The position numbers and the translations under genes were made by a program. Below, piece after piece: positions 23,354 through 34,297 of a stretch of 64,000 nt of DNA. Location: positions 66,265,153-66,329,152 of the forward strand of contig NC_134081.1 of NCBI RefSeq assembly GCF_000715075.1, written 5' to 3'. The notes beneath the pieces were generated by a model. The model did no database searches, was not told the DNA's origin, and saw nothing but the letters and a program-made list of their open reading frames with translations. This stretch comes from Nicotiana tabacum. Taxonomy: Eukaryota > Streptophyta > Magnoliopsida > Solanales > Solanaceae. Position 1 is the stretch's first letter, and every line of letters starts with the position of its first letter.

Positions 23354-26116
23354 TGTCACGACCCAAATTCTCCTCCGTGTGACGTCGTATCGGCACCTAG
23401 TCTCTACAACTAGGTAAGCCTAACATCTGCGGAATAATGAAATGAAAACATACATTTAACCAACTATTCAGAAATACATAACAAATCCCAAAACGTGAAA
23501 CATCATGAATCACAAACTACAGAAGGAATCTAGTGTCTCTATACATCTTAGTCTAACAAAAGAAAAATACAGAAGATAATGGACATAGTGAAGAGTAGAA
23601 GGGGACTTTGAGGTCTGCGGACGCGGCAGATATAGCTTGAAGTCTCCAAAGCTGTACCGGTTCACTGATAGTGTGGTTGATAAGGAGTACCTTGATTTGC
23701 ACACGAAAAAAAAACATGTGCAGAGAGTAGCATGAGTACACCAAAATCGGTACCCAGTAAGTGCCAAGCCTAACTTCAGTCGAGTAATGACGAGGTCAGG
23801 TCAGGGCCCTACTGGTAAATATATAATAAAACAAGATAGAGTGTAATACCACAATAAGATAAAGGCTGAAATTTAACCACAATGAAATCATAGAAGGTAA
23901 CAACTCAGTACACAAAAACACAACAGGGGAGCTCCCGAGATACCGTCTCGTAGTCCCAAACGTAAATGTGCAGTACAGGAGGATCTCCTAGAATACCGTT
24001 CCTTAGTCCCAAAGTAAATATACAGTACAGGGGGATCTCCCGGAATATTGTTCTGTAGTCCCAGAGTAAATATGCAGTACATGGGGGGATCTCCCGGAAT
24101 ACCGTTTCGTAGTCCAAAAGTAAATATGTAGTACAGGGGGGTCTCCTAGAATACCGTTCCGTAGTCCCAAAGTAAATATGAAGTACAGAGGGATCTCCCG
24201 AAATACCGTTCCATAGTCCCAAAGTAAATATGCAGCGCAAAAAATAGAAATACAACTACATGAAATCTTACGATTTAGACTAAGTACCAGTCAAGGAAGA
24301 AACAGAAAATTCGCTAAGCATGTTGCACAGAGTTCACATAAGCAATTAAGACATATAGACATGTTGTATCAGACTAAACAAGATAGCTACACATATTAGA
24401 ATAACTCAATTAAGAATGAAAATAAATTAATACTCATTAAAATGGTGTAACTCAAAATAAAAGGAAAACGGCTTGCTGCTCAGTAAGAAAATTGGGTTTT
24501 TCCACAAATAGCCTGTGTAAATACTCGTCACCTCACGTACACGGCTCTCACATATCAAAATAGCTCCAAATCTTAAGGGGATTTCCCCTCACACAAAGTT
24601 AGGGAAGTCACTTACCTCGAACCAAACTCAATCAATCGGCCACAATGCCTTTCCCACGAATATCTGGCTCCAAATGTCCTAAATCTAGCCAAAAGCAATG
24701 GCATATCATAAATACAGTCATTATAGACTCATCTAATTAATGAAATCAACACTTTAACACAAATTCCGAAATTAACTTAAAATTTGCCTGTGGGGCCCAC
24801 GTCTCGAAATCGTGTAAAAGTAACAAAATACGAACACCTATTCGCTCACGAGTCTAACCATATAAAAATTATTCAAATCCGAAATCCCCTTTCAAAACTC
24901 GAAATCTTTGTTGAAGAAGTTCTTCCAAATTTTTTCCAATTTCGACCCCAAAATCCGAAATTAAATGATGAAATCAACCATAGATTAGTGGAATATAACC
25001 ATAAAGGAGTTAAGAATCATTACCCAAAAACTTCCTCCGAAAATCTCTCCAAATTTTGCCTTCTACCGAGCTCTCAATCAAATTTTGAACTTTAATTTTG
25101 CCCAGATATTTTTCCTTAATCGCGATCGCGAAGAACAACTTCGCTACCCCATTTTTTTACTCTACGTGAACGCGTAACTCTCCACGTGAACGCGGTGAAA
25201 TAGCTCCTCAGACTTACGCGATCGCGACTGACCTCACGTGATCGCGAAGAACAACACCCAATTCCACTGCTGCCTTATTTCTTCTTCGCAAACGCGGCCT
25301 AGCCCACGCGTTCGCGATGCATAACCTGACGAACCTACGCGATCGTTTCCCATTCTTGGCGAATGCGAAGAGATAACACAGCTGGTCTCCCAATTACTCT
25401 ACACGATCACGAGCCTTCTCACGCGATCGCGATGAAGGAAAACCAGCAAAAACTGCCAAATCTTTAAGTCCAAAAATGACCCGTTAAGCATCAAAAACAC
25501 GCCCGAGGCCTCCGGGACCACAACCAAACATACCGACCAATCCTAAAACTCCATACGACCTTAGTAGAGCCCTCAAATCACATCAAACAACGCTAAACAT
25601 CGTGAATCACCCTTCAATTCAAATCTTAAGAACTTGAAACTTTAACATTCTACAACCAATGCCGAAACCGACCAAACCACGTCCGATTGACCCCATATTT
25701 TGCACACAAGTCATATTCAACATTACGGACCTACTCCAACTTCCGGAATCGGAATCCAACCCCGATATCAAAATTTCCACTACCGGTCCAAAACTAAAAA
25801 AATTGACTTTTACCATTTCAAGCCTAAATGAACTATGGACGTCCAAAACACAATCCGGACACGCTCCTAAGTTCAAAATCACCCAACGGAGCTAACGGAA
25901 CCTACGAAACTCCATTCCGGAGTCCTCTTCACACAGTTCCAACTACGGTCAAAATCTTAAGACTTAAACCTTCATTTAGGGAGTAAGTGTCCCAAAACAC
26001 TCCAAAAACCAAAACGAAACCTCCCGGCAAGTCAAAATAGCAAACATAGATATGGGAGAAGCAGTAAATAGGGGATCGAGGATATTACTCTCAAAACGAC
26101 CGGCCGGGTCGTTACA
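23354..26116 (-). repeat. E2 3' LTR
   Basis: On the minus strand it starts TGTAACGACCCGGCCGG and ends GGTCGTGACA. A CpG-rich array with CGCGATCGCG and ACGCGTTCGCG words is at 25118-25440. Donor-like GAGGTAAGTG is at 24609-24618; the acceptor-like site near 23690 has CAA in place of CAG. A GGGTAATG box at 25018-25025 is a weaker version of the first donor of related LTRs. Confidence 0.92.
23927..24235 (-). repeat. tandem hairpin array, six units, E2 3' LTR
   Basis: Units of about 52 bp each hold GGATCTCCCGGAATACCG-like sequence then TTCCGTAGTCCCAAAGTAAA. The first has the fully paired stem CGAGA-TACCG-TCTCG; others are CGGAA/TTCCG variants with some mismatches. The array gives a long open frame by chance because the unit is nearly free of stops, but no protein is likely. 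Confidence 0.85.
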
Positions 26117-26134
26117 TCCTCCCCCTCTTAAAAC
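26117..26134 (-). other. polypurine tract of E2
   Basis: On the minus strand GTTTTAAGAGGGGGAGGA directly precedes TGTAACGACC of the 3' LTR. Confidence 0.88.
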
Positions 26135-27690
26135 AATCGTTCGTCCTCGAACGAGCATAGAGACATACCTGAAGTGGTGAAAAGATGAGGATAACGGCTG
26201 TGCATATCCTGCTCGGTCTTCCAAGTTGCCTCCTCGACCAACTGTCCCCTCCATTGAACCTTCACGGAAGTTATGTTCTTTGACCTTAGCTTTCTGACCT
26301 GCCTGTCTAAAATAGCCACTGGCTCTTCAACATAAGATAGATCCTTGTCCAATTGGACTAAGCTGAAATCCAATACGTGAGCCGGATCACCGTGATACTT
26401 TCGGAGAATCGAAACATCAAATACCAGATGAACTTTCTGCTAGACTGGGAGGTAAGGCAAGCTCATAAGCAACCTCCCCAACATGCCGCAACACCTCAAA
26501 AGGACCAATGAACCTTGGGCTCAGCTTGCCCTTCTTTCCGAATCGCATAACACCCTTCATGGGCGAAACCCGGAGCAAGACCCGCTCACCAACTAGGAAT
26601 GCAACATCACAAATCTTCCGGTCCGCATAACTCTTCTGTCTGGACTGGGCTGTGCGAAGTCTATCCTGAATCACCTTAACCTTCTCCAAGGCATCCTGAG
26701 CCAAGTCCGTACCCAATAAACTAGCCTCGCCCGGCTCAAAACATCCCACTGGGGACCGACACCGCCTACCATACAGAGCCTCATATGGTGCCATCTGAAT
26801 ACTGGACTGTTAACTGTTGTTGTAGGCAAACTCTGCAAGTGGCAAGAACTGGTCCCAAGCACCTCCAAAATCTATCACACACACATGAAGCATATCCTCC
26901 AATATATGAATAGTGCACTCGGACTGTCCGTTTATCTGAGGGTGAAATGATATGCTCAACTCAACCCGAGTACCCAACTCATGTTGTACAACCCTCCAGA
27001 ACCGTGATGGAAACTGCGTACCTCGGTCAGAGATGATAGATACCGGTACGCCATCAAGCCTGACGATATCACGGATGTATATTCGAGCTAGCTGCTTGGA
27101 AGAATAGGTAGTCATCACAGGAACGAAATGAGCTGACTTGGTCAGCCTGTCCACAATCACCTAAACTGTATCAAACTTCCGTTGAGTTCGTGGGAGTCCA
27201 ACAATGAAATCCATAGTGATCTGCTTGCATTTTCACTTCGGAATATCTATCTTCTGAAGCAACCCACCCGGTCACTAATGCTCATACTTCACCTGCTGGC
27301 AATTTAGACATCTAGCCACATACTCTACTATGTCCTTCTTCATCCTCCTCCACCAATAATGCTGCCTCAGGTCCTGATACATCTTCGCGACACCCGGATG
27401 AATGGAGTACCGTGAGCTGTGAGCCTCCTGAAGAATCAACTCATGCAAACCATCTACATTGGGTACAGATATCCTGTCGTGCATCCTTAATGCACCATTA
27501 TCTCCAATAATGACCTCTTTAGCATCACCGTGCTGGACCGTGTCCTTAAAGACAAGCAGATGGCGGTCATCATACTGACGCTCCCTGATATGATCATAAA
27601 GAAAAGACTGAGAGACCACAAAAGCCAATTCCCGACTCGGCTCAAAAATATCCAATCTGACAAACTGGCTGGCTAAGGCTTGAACATCCA
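26135..27690 (-). pseudogene. E2 integrase with C-terminal chromodomain, broken
   Basis: Reading down the minus strand from about 27690: a segment LDVQALASQFVRLDI, then the zinc-binding region with HPGVAKMYQDLRQHYWW and CLNCQQVKYEH (to 27275). The catalytic core follows: MDFIVGLP (first Asp), SDRGTQFPSRFW (second Asp) and NGQSECTI (Glu), to 26810. After a stop in YNNS*QSS comes the C-terminal domain MAPYEALYGRRCRSP to 26417. A chromodomain-like tail with KVQWRGQLVEEATWK ends near 26150, which marks the chromovirus branch and would direct integration to particular chromatin. Stops occur after FDTV and after YNNS. The DDE residues remain but no intact protein can be made. Confidence 0.88.
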
Positions 27691-28970
27691 AAAAAAGTCC
27701 GGATCTCTGTAGCTGAGGATGGTCTGGGCCAACTCTGCACTGCTTCAATCTTCTTCGGATCCACCTGGATCCCTTCACTCTATACTATATGACCCAAGAA
27801 TGCCACTAAGTCTAGCCAAAACTCACACTTTATAAATTTTGCAGATAACTTCTTTTCTCTTAAGGTGTGAAGCACAGTCCTTAGGTGCTGCTCATGATCC
27901 TCCTGAGTCCGGGAATACACTAGAATGTCATCCATTAATACGATGACGAAAGAATAAATATAGGGCGGTAACACACTGTGCATCAAGTGCATAAAGGCTG
28001 TTGGGGCATTGGTCAACCCAAATGACATCACAAGGAAATCGTAGTGGCCATACTGAGTCCTGAAAGCAGTCTTCGGGATATCCGGCTCCTGAATCTTCAA
28101 CTGATGATAACCTGAATGCAAGTCAATCTTAGAAAATACTTTAGCACCCTGTAGCTGATCAAATAAGTCATCAATATGAGGCAATGGATACATGTTCTTC
28201 ACTGTGACTTTGTTCAACCGACGGTAATCAATACACATCCGCATTGAACTATCCTTCTTCTTGTCACGCCCCAACCTTAGAGAGCGCGACCGGTGCTCAA
28301 CCGAGTGAACCCGGTCGAGCAAGCCTATTAGACCTTTCCTACCCGACTCATTCATGATACAAAAAGAGGACGCGTTACCATCTGCTAAATAGGCGAGAGA
28401 TCGGATATACATGCATAAACTTTGCTAGACCATTTTTCATTATATACATTATGCCATAGTTAAGTTTCCAAAATACAACTCGATCCAACGACCACCCCAA
28501 CATACATACATGACCCACATAAACGTCTACGGAGCCTCTAATGATACGAAAGACCAAAATGACAATGTCGGCAACAAGGCCCCGGCTATACCTCAAAATG
28601 TGAAAACTTATACAAAAGAAGAACTACATGAACCCAGGAAGAAATGGGGCTCACCAAGACTGATGTGATGAGTGTGGGGGAGAGCACCACTATCTGCGAT
28701 CGGCACTATCTGCGATGGAACCATCTACATCCATTCAAAGATGTAGCGCCCCCGGCAAAAGGGACGTTAGTACTGTCGAATAGTACTAGTATATAAGGGA
28801 AACACCAATCCTAGTAGAATGAACAATGAAACAAAGAGAAGGCAGTCATAATAATCAATAAGTGCTTCATAGAAATACAAAGAAAAACACCAAGTAAGGA
28901 TCACGTAGTTTCTAATTCAATCTTTCCATCTTTAAGATTAATAATCTTTAGTGCCAAGCCACAATTCACA

Positions 28971-29016
28971 ATGCCACCGTGTATTTACACGGAGTCTGGT
29001 CTCGGCCCGACCGGCT
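28971..29016 (-). repeat. paired hairpins in LTR A
   Basis: CCGTGTATTTACACGG at 28977-28992 has a perfect six-base stem and four-base loop. CTGGTC (28996-29001) pairs imperfectly with GACCGG (29009-29014). The corresponding sites in B and X' have different stem bases in the same frame. Confidence 0.6.
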
Positions 29017-29650
29017 AAGCCATCTCAAGTGAGACATATCCATATCCACAATGTAATTCAATAATTCCAATACAAATTCCACCATGATTGAAGATCAATT
29101 TGATGAAAACTTAGGCCCTCCCTCTTGAACCCTCTCGCTCTCACTCTAGAAATATCAGAAAATGAGCTCAAAATAGACTAAAGAGGTGTTTTAACGGAAT
29201 GGGGGTCGGGTTTTAATTTAAGAAAAAGGGTGCCCCAACACAGGTCTGCGGTCGCATATGCGACCACATAATGGTAATGCGGTCCACTAAGTAACCGCAG
29301 AAATGGCCCTCAGGGGCCTAAACTTTCGGCCCAGATATGCGACCAGTATGCAGTCCGCATACTTTTTCTGTGGTCGCATAATTCTTCGCAGAACTCCCTC
29401 CGTAGAAACCCAAGAGGAATTATGCAACCAATATGCGGTCCACATATCGGTTATGCAGTCGCATAATTGACCGCAAACCTGACCTCAAATTGGCCAAACT
29501 TTTTGCTTCACTCTGCGGCCATTATGCGGTCCGCCGAGTGATTATGCGGCCGCATGATGGGCAGCAGAAATGCATTCTTCTGCGAAACATTTTCCTCTAA
29601 GTCCGTAGGGTACTGTTCAATCCAAAAAGTTCGAACCGCGGCGAGCTTGC

Positions 29651-31875
29651 TGTCATGCCCCAACCTCGGGGAGTGCGACCGGTGTTCAACCGATTGAACC
29701 TGGTCGCGCAAGCCTAGTAAACCTTTCCTACTCAACTCATTCATGATTTAAAAAGGGAATGCGTCACCATTTGTAAAACAGGGGAGAGATCAGTTATATA
29801 AATATATAAATGTTGCTAGTTCATTTTTCATTATATGCATTATGCCATAGTTAAGTTTCCAAAATACAACTCGATCCAACGACTGCCCTAACATACATAC
29901 ATGACCCACAAAAACGTCTACGGAGCCTCTAAGGATACAAAAGAGCAACATGACAATGCCGGCAACAAGGCCCCGGCTATACCTCAAAATGTGAAAACTT
30001 ATACAAAGAAGGACTACATGACCTCTGGGAGAAATGGGGCTTACCAAAACTGCTGTGAGGAGAGAAAGAGAGCACCACTATCTGCGATCGGCACTATCTG
30101 CGATGAAACCACCTACATCCATTCAAAGATGTAGCGCCCCCGGCAAAAGGGACGTTAGTACTGTCGAATAGTACTAGTATGTAAGGCAAACACTAATCTT
30201 TGTAGAATGAATAGTGAAACAAAGAGAAGGCAGTCATAATAATCAATAAGTACTTCATAGAAATACAAAGAAAACACCAAGTAAGGATCACATAGTTTCC
30301 AATTCAATCTTTCCATCTTTTTAGATTAATAATCTTTAGTGCCAAGCCACAACTCACAATGCCACCGTGGTTTTACACGGAGTCCGGTCTTAACCCAACC
30401 GGCTAAGCCATCTCAAGTGAGACATATCCATATCCACAATGTAATTCAACAATTCCAATACAAATTCCACCATGTGTACAGCATGGCGTCCGATCTCGGC
30501 CCGATCGACTAAGCCATCTCACTTGAGACATAACCTCTTTCAACTATCCACTCAATTCACATTTCTTTCCCATCTTCATTACATGGCACAAACAACCTCA
30601 TTTATTAAGTAGTTCTTGGCACTTGGGCACATTTTACAATTCAAGTCTTTCCCTTTTTATTTGTTCAAACAACATCATCATTCATGTCGATAAGTACCAT
30701 CACATAAGGCATTTCACACATAAGGGAAGGAGCTTGGAAAATCATAATTACATTCTCAAATAGCATGATGACATGGTAACCATCTAAAACAATGAGGGAA
30801 CATGAATCTTTCAATCAAACACACTAAGGTAAACAATTCTAGTATAATCAAGTTGGAACTTACACCAATTATTCGGACACCAGGAGTTCGATTCTAAGAA
30901 GAAGAGAGTTAGCCATACATACCTCAATTGCGCTTCTTTAGACTCTACAATTATCCGGAACCCTTAGCAACCTCAATCTATTTTTGCAATATACAAATTG
31001 AACCCATAATTAGGAAAAATGTTCATAGTTCTAGTTCACTTTTTATTTTTTCCACACTCTTTATCACATGCATGCAAGATGAACCACTCTCATACCCATG
31101 AAGTATTACCTTAGTACCCCATTATAGCTATGTTTGAAATTAAGCGTTGGGGTGATGAAATCTTACCTTTTTGGATGAAGAAATTGGGTGCTATACTTGA
31201 GTATTTCCATGCTTTGAGTGATGGTTGAAGATTGATTGATGAAAATTAGGCCCTCCCTCTTGAACCCTCTCTCTCTCTCACTCTAGAAGTATCAGAAAAT
31301 GAGCTCAAAATAGACCTAAGGGTTGTTTTAACGGAATGGGGTCGAGTTTTAAATTAAGAAAAATTGTACCCCGACACAGGTCTGCGGTCACATATGCAAC
31401 CGCATATGCGGTCCGCAAAGTGACCGCAGAAATGGCTCTCTGGGGCCTAAACTTTTGGCTCAAGTATGCGACCAGTATGCGGTTTGCATACTTGTTCTGC
31501 GGTCGCATAATGCACCGCAGAACTCCCTCCGCAAAAACCCAAGAGGAATTATGCGACCGATATGCGGTCCGCATATCGATTATGCAATCGCATAATCGAC
31601 CGCAAAACTGACCTCAAATTGGCCAAACTTACTGCTTCACTCTGCGGCCATTATGCGGTCCGCAGAGTGATTATGCGGCCGCATAATGGGCCGCAGAAAT
31701 GCGTTCTTCTGCGAAATATTTTTCTCTCAGTCCGTAGGGTACTGTTCAATCCAAAAAGTCTGAATCTCGGATCGCAAGCTCGCCGCGATGAATTTCTACT
31801 ATAATAACGCAGGAATATAACTTGGCACCATGAAACCCCGAGTGTTTGGTTAAAAACAAATTACGGGTCCTTACA
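29651..31875 (-). mobile_element. LTR B, solo LTR of family X inserted in LTR A
   Basis: It starts TGTCATGCCCCAACC at 29651 and ends GGGTCCTTACA at 31875. cttgc flanks it on both sides (29646-29650 and 31876-31880). The right flank then continues with the last 11 bases of A. B aligns with A over most of the length but is longer. The CpG-rich array is at 31378-31710. On the minus strand AAAGGTAAGA (31161-31170) and GAGGTATGTATG (30914-30925) look like splice donors. Hairpin-like inverted repeats are at 30365-30402 and 30468-30507. Confidence 0.92.
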
Positions 31876-32060
31876 CTTGCGAGGCCTTACACTTCTTCAC
31901 AAATAAGACAGAAGCACCCCAAGGTGACACACTGGGACGAATGAAGCCCTTATCAAGCAATTTCTATAACTGCTCCTTCAACTCCTTCAATTCAGGAGGA
32001 GCCATACGATATGGAGGAATAGAGATTGGTTGAGTGCCCGGCAACAAATCAATGCCAAAA

Positions 32061-32650
32061 TCAATATCTTTGTCGGGCGACATGCCCGGAAGATCAGCTG
32101 GAAAGACATCTAGAAAGTCCCTCACTACTGGAACTGACTCAACTGTAGGGGTATCAATACTGACATCTCCCACATAAGCTAGATACGCGTCACACCCCTT
32201 CTCAACCATTTGTTGAGCTTTAAGAAAAGAAATAACTCTGCTGGGAGTATACTCTAAGGTACCTCTCCACTCTAATCGTGGTAAACCTAGCATAGCCAAC
32301 ATCACGGTTTTAGTGTGACAATCAAGAATAGCATAATGGGGAGACAACCAGTCCATGCCCAAAATAATATCAAAGTCCACCATGCTGAGAAATAATAAAT
32401 CGGCTCTGGTCTCAAAACCACTAAGAGCAGTCAAACACGACCGATACACGCGGTCCACAATAAGAGAATCTCCCACAGGAGTAGACACATAAACATGGGA
32501 ACTCAAGAAATCCCGAGATACGCCCAAATATGGGGCAAAATAAGAGGACACATAAGAATATGTAGAGCCTGGGTCAAATAATACCGACGCATATCTATGA
32601 TAGACCGGGACAATACCTGTAATGACAGAATCAGAAGCGACTGTCTCTGT
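32061..32650 (-). pseudogene. E2 aspartic protease
   Basis: The minus-strand sequence contains VLFDPGSTYSYVSSYFAPYL, the active-site loop (D-P-G-S where many relatives have D-S-G), then FDIILGMDWLSPHYAILDC, the conserved ILGMDWL motif of chromovirus proteases. The frame from MSSYFAPYLGV at 32551 runs on into the RT start and ends at a stop at 31964. It follows gag and the zinc knuckle in the order normal for a single Gag-Pol protein. It would process that polyprotein. The upstream linkage to gag is broken. Confidence 0.87.
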
Positions 32651-34095
32651 ACGAGCAGGAAGGGCATAATATCTGGCCTGGCCTCCCCTTCTAGGGCGAC
32701 CTCTACCTCCCCAACCTCCACCTCAGGCTGGCTGAGCAGGTGGTGTTGCAGCGGGTACTGTAATCATAGCCTGAGGGCCCAGTGGAGAACGTTGTGGCTG
32801 CGAAGTCTGTGGAGGTGCACCCCTCCTAAATCTGGGGCAATCCCTCACCATATGGTGAGTGTCACCACACTCAAAACAAGCTCTGGGAGGGTGTGGCTGC
32901 TGTGACTGGCTCGGTCTAGGTCTGCTGGACTGGCTGCTAGGAACACCCCGTGTAGGAGGCACACTAGATACTAGCGGTGCATAATAAGGCTCCTGGGCCT
33001 AGAAGGAGCTGGAACACCACTAGTGGCTGGAAGAGCTGAATGAACGAGGCGAACATAACTCCTACCATGGCGAGCTGCTGGAACAAGAGCACCAGAATAA
33101 TGACCAGTCTCTCGAGACCTCTTGGCCTCTCTCCCCTCTCTATCCCGGGCAAGCATGCCTTCCAATCTCCTGGCAATACACATAACCCACTGATAGGAAA
33201 TATTTATCTCCAACTCCCTGGCCATACTAATCTGGATGTTGGGGTGGAGTCCCTCAATAAACCGTTGAACCCTCTCTCAAACTATGGCAACCATGGTCGG
33301 TGCATGTTGGGCCAAATCACTGAAACGGACTGCATACTCTAACACAGTCATAGCACCCTGGCGCAGCTGCTCAAACTACAAGCGCCATGAGTCCTTGAGG
33401 CTCTGAGGGATATACTCTCTAAAAAAACATGTCCGAGAACTGAGTCCATACAAGTGAAGCTGCCTCAGCCGGACTACTCAACTCATAAGCACGCCACCAC
33501 TGATAGGCTGCTCCTCTAAGCTAAAATGTAGTAAAAGAAACCCACTCGTCTCCGCTACGCCTATAGTTTGGTGAATACGATGACACTCCTCCAGAAAACC
33601 CTGAGCATCATCTGTAGCCAATCCGCTGAAGGTAGGTGGGTGGTACTTCTTGTACCTCTCAAGTCTGAGTTGCTCCGCCTCAAAAGATGATGCCCTAACC
33701 TCAGGCTGAGCTGGAGCTACCAGCTACATTGGTACAACCTGTGGAACCTGGTCTACTTGGACCCGCTGCTCTGGAGTACCGGCGACTAGAGTCTGTGCTC
33801 CTCCCCTGGCCTGAGATGTGACAGGAGCAAGTGAAATCAAACCAACTTGAGCTAAGGTGTTGAACATGCTCAGAAACGGGGCTAGAGTCTCCTGGAGGGC
33901 TGGTGGAGAAACAGGTCCCTCAGGGGTTTGCCCTCCGACTGGAGCTACTGGGGGCTCCTCTGTAGCAGCTAGTGTGGGTGCTCTGGCTGCACCATGTAGA
34001 CGTCCTCGGCCTCTACCCCGGCCCCGGCCTCTCGCGGCTCTAGCAGGGGGCGCGGGTGCCTGGTCATCAGATGCGCTTCTACGTGTCCTCCCCAT
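32651..34095 (-). pseudogene. gag: E2 gag, frameshifted
   Basis: The start is MGRTRRSASDDQAPAPPARA at 34095, followed by an Arg/Gly-rich tract (RGRGRGRGRGR) and a Pro-rich region; a stop ends the first frame at 33724. Capsid-like pieces follow in shifting frames (FSGLATDDAQGFLEECHRI; FEQLRQGAMTVLEYAVRFSD). The nucleocapsid zinc knuckle CFECGDTHHMVRDC (C-x2-C-x4-H-x4-C) lies at about 32830-32880. The layout matches gag of N and E4. Several stops separate the pieces. Confidence 0.87.
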
Positions 34096-34282
34096 CTATG
34101 AGAGAATAAAATACAAAGGTTTAGAATTCTTGAAGTCAACAATTTTCGCATGACAAGGAATCAATGTAGTGAAATTTTCCTACAAGTTCCATAGCCTCCC
34201 GAAGATAAGTACAGACGTCTCCGTACCGATCTGCGAGACTCTAATAAACCGGCTTGTGACTCACGACACCTACGAACCTAGA

Positions 34283-34294
34283 GCTCTGATACCA
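34283..34294 (-). other. primer binding site, tRNA-Met type (E2)
   Basis: The minus strand reads TGGTATCAGAGC three bases after the end of the 5' LTR. Confidence 0.92.
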
Positions 34295-34297
34295 ACT

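Larger units (their letters stand above)
28262..31891 (-). mobile_element. LTR A, solo LTR of family X, with LTR B inside
   Basis: It starts TGTCACGCCCCAACC at 28262 and ends GGCCTTACA at 31891 (plus-strand reading). cttct occurs on both sides (28257-28261 and 31892-31896), a perfect target duplication. Without B it is about 1400 bp (28262-29650 plus 31881-31891). Compared with B it lacks about 780 bp in the middle and about 100 bp near the GGCCTTACA end. A CpG-rich array (TGCGGTCCGCAT-type words) is at 29240-29570. No gene or primer site is present; its lineage is unknown. Confidence 0.9.
27691..32060 (-). pseudogene. E2 reverse transcriptase, split by LTR A/B and lacking RNase H
   Basis: The N-terminal part (about 32060 to 31892) reads ISIPPYRMAPPELKELKEQL, a TAG stop, then [23 protein letters not shown] is inserted right there, and the gene resumes at 28261 with [17 protein letters not shown]. 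Palm motifs [13 protein letters not shown] and [11 protein letters not shown] (LMDD in place of the usual IDD) are present, then FLGHIV, a TAG stop, and SEGIQVDPKKIEAVQSW. The frame stops at about 27697 in ATEIRTFFG, and the following sequence already belongs to the RNase H-integrase linker, so the whole RNase H is deleted. This would make cDNA synthesis impossible without help in trans. Confidence 0.9.

Noticed and set aside
28262..31875. A and B as the 5' and 3' LTRs of one element
   Set aside because: They are directly adjacent with no internal region, and each has its own target duplication (cttct and cttgc), which fits nested solo LTRs.
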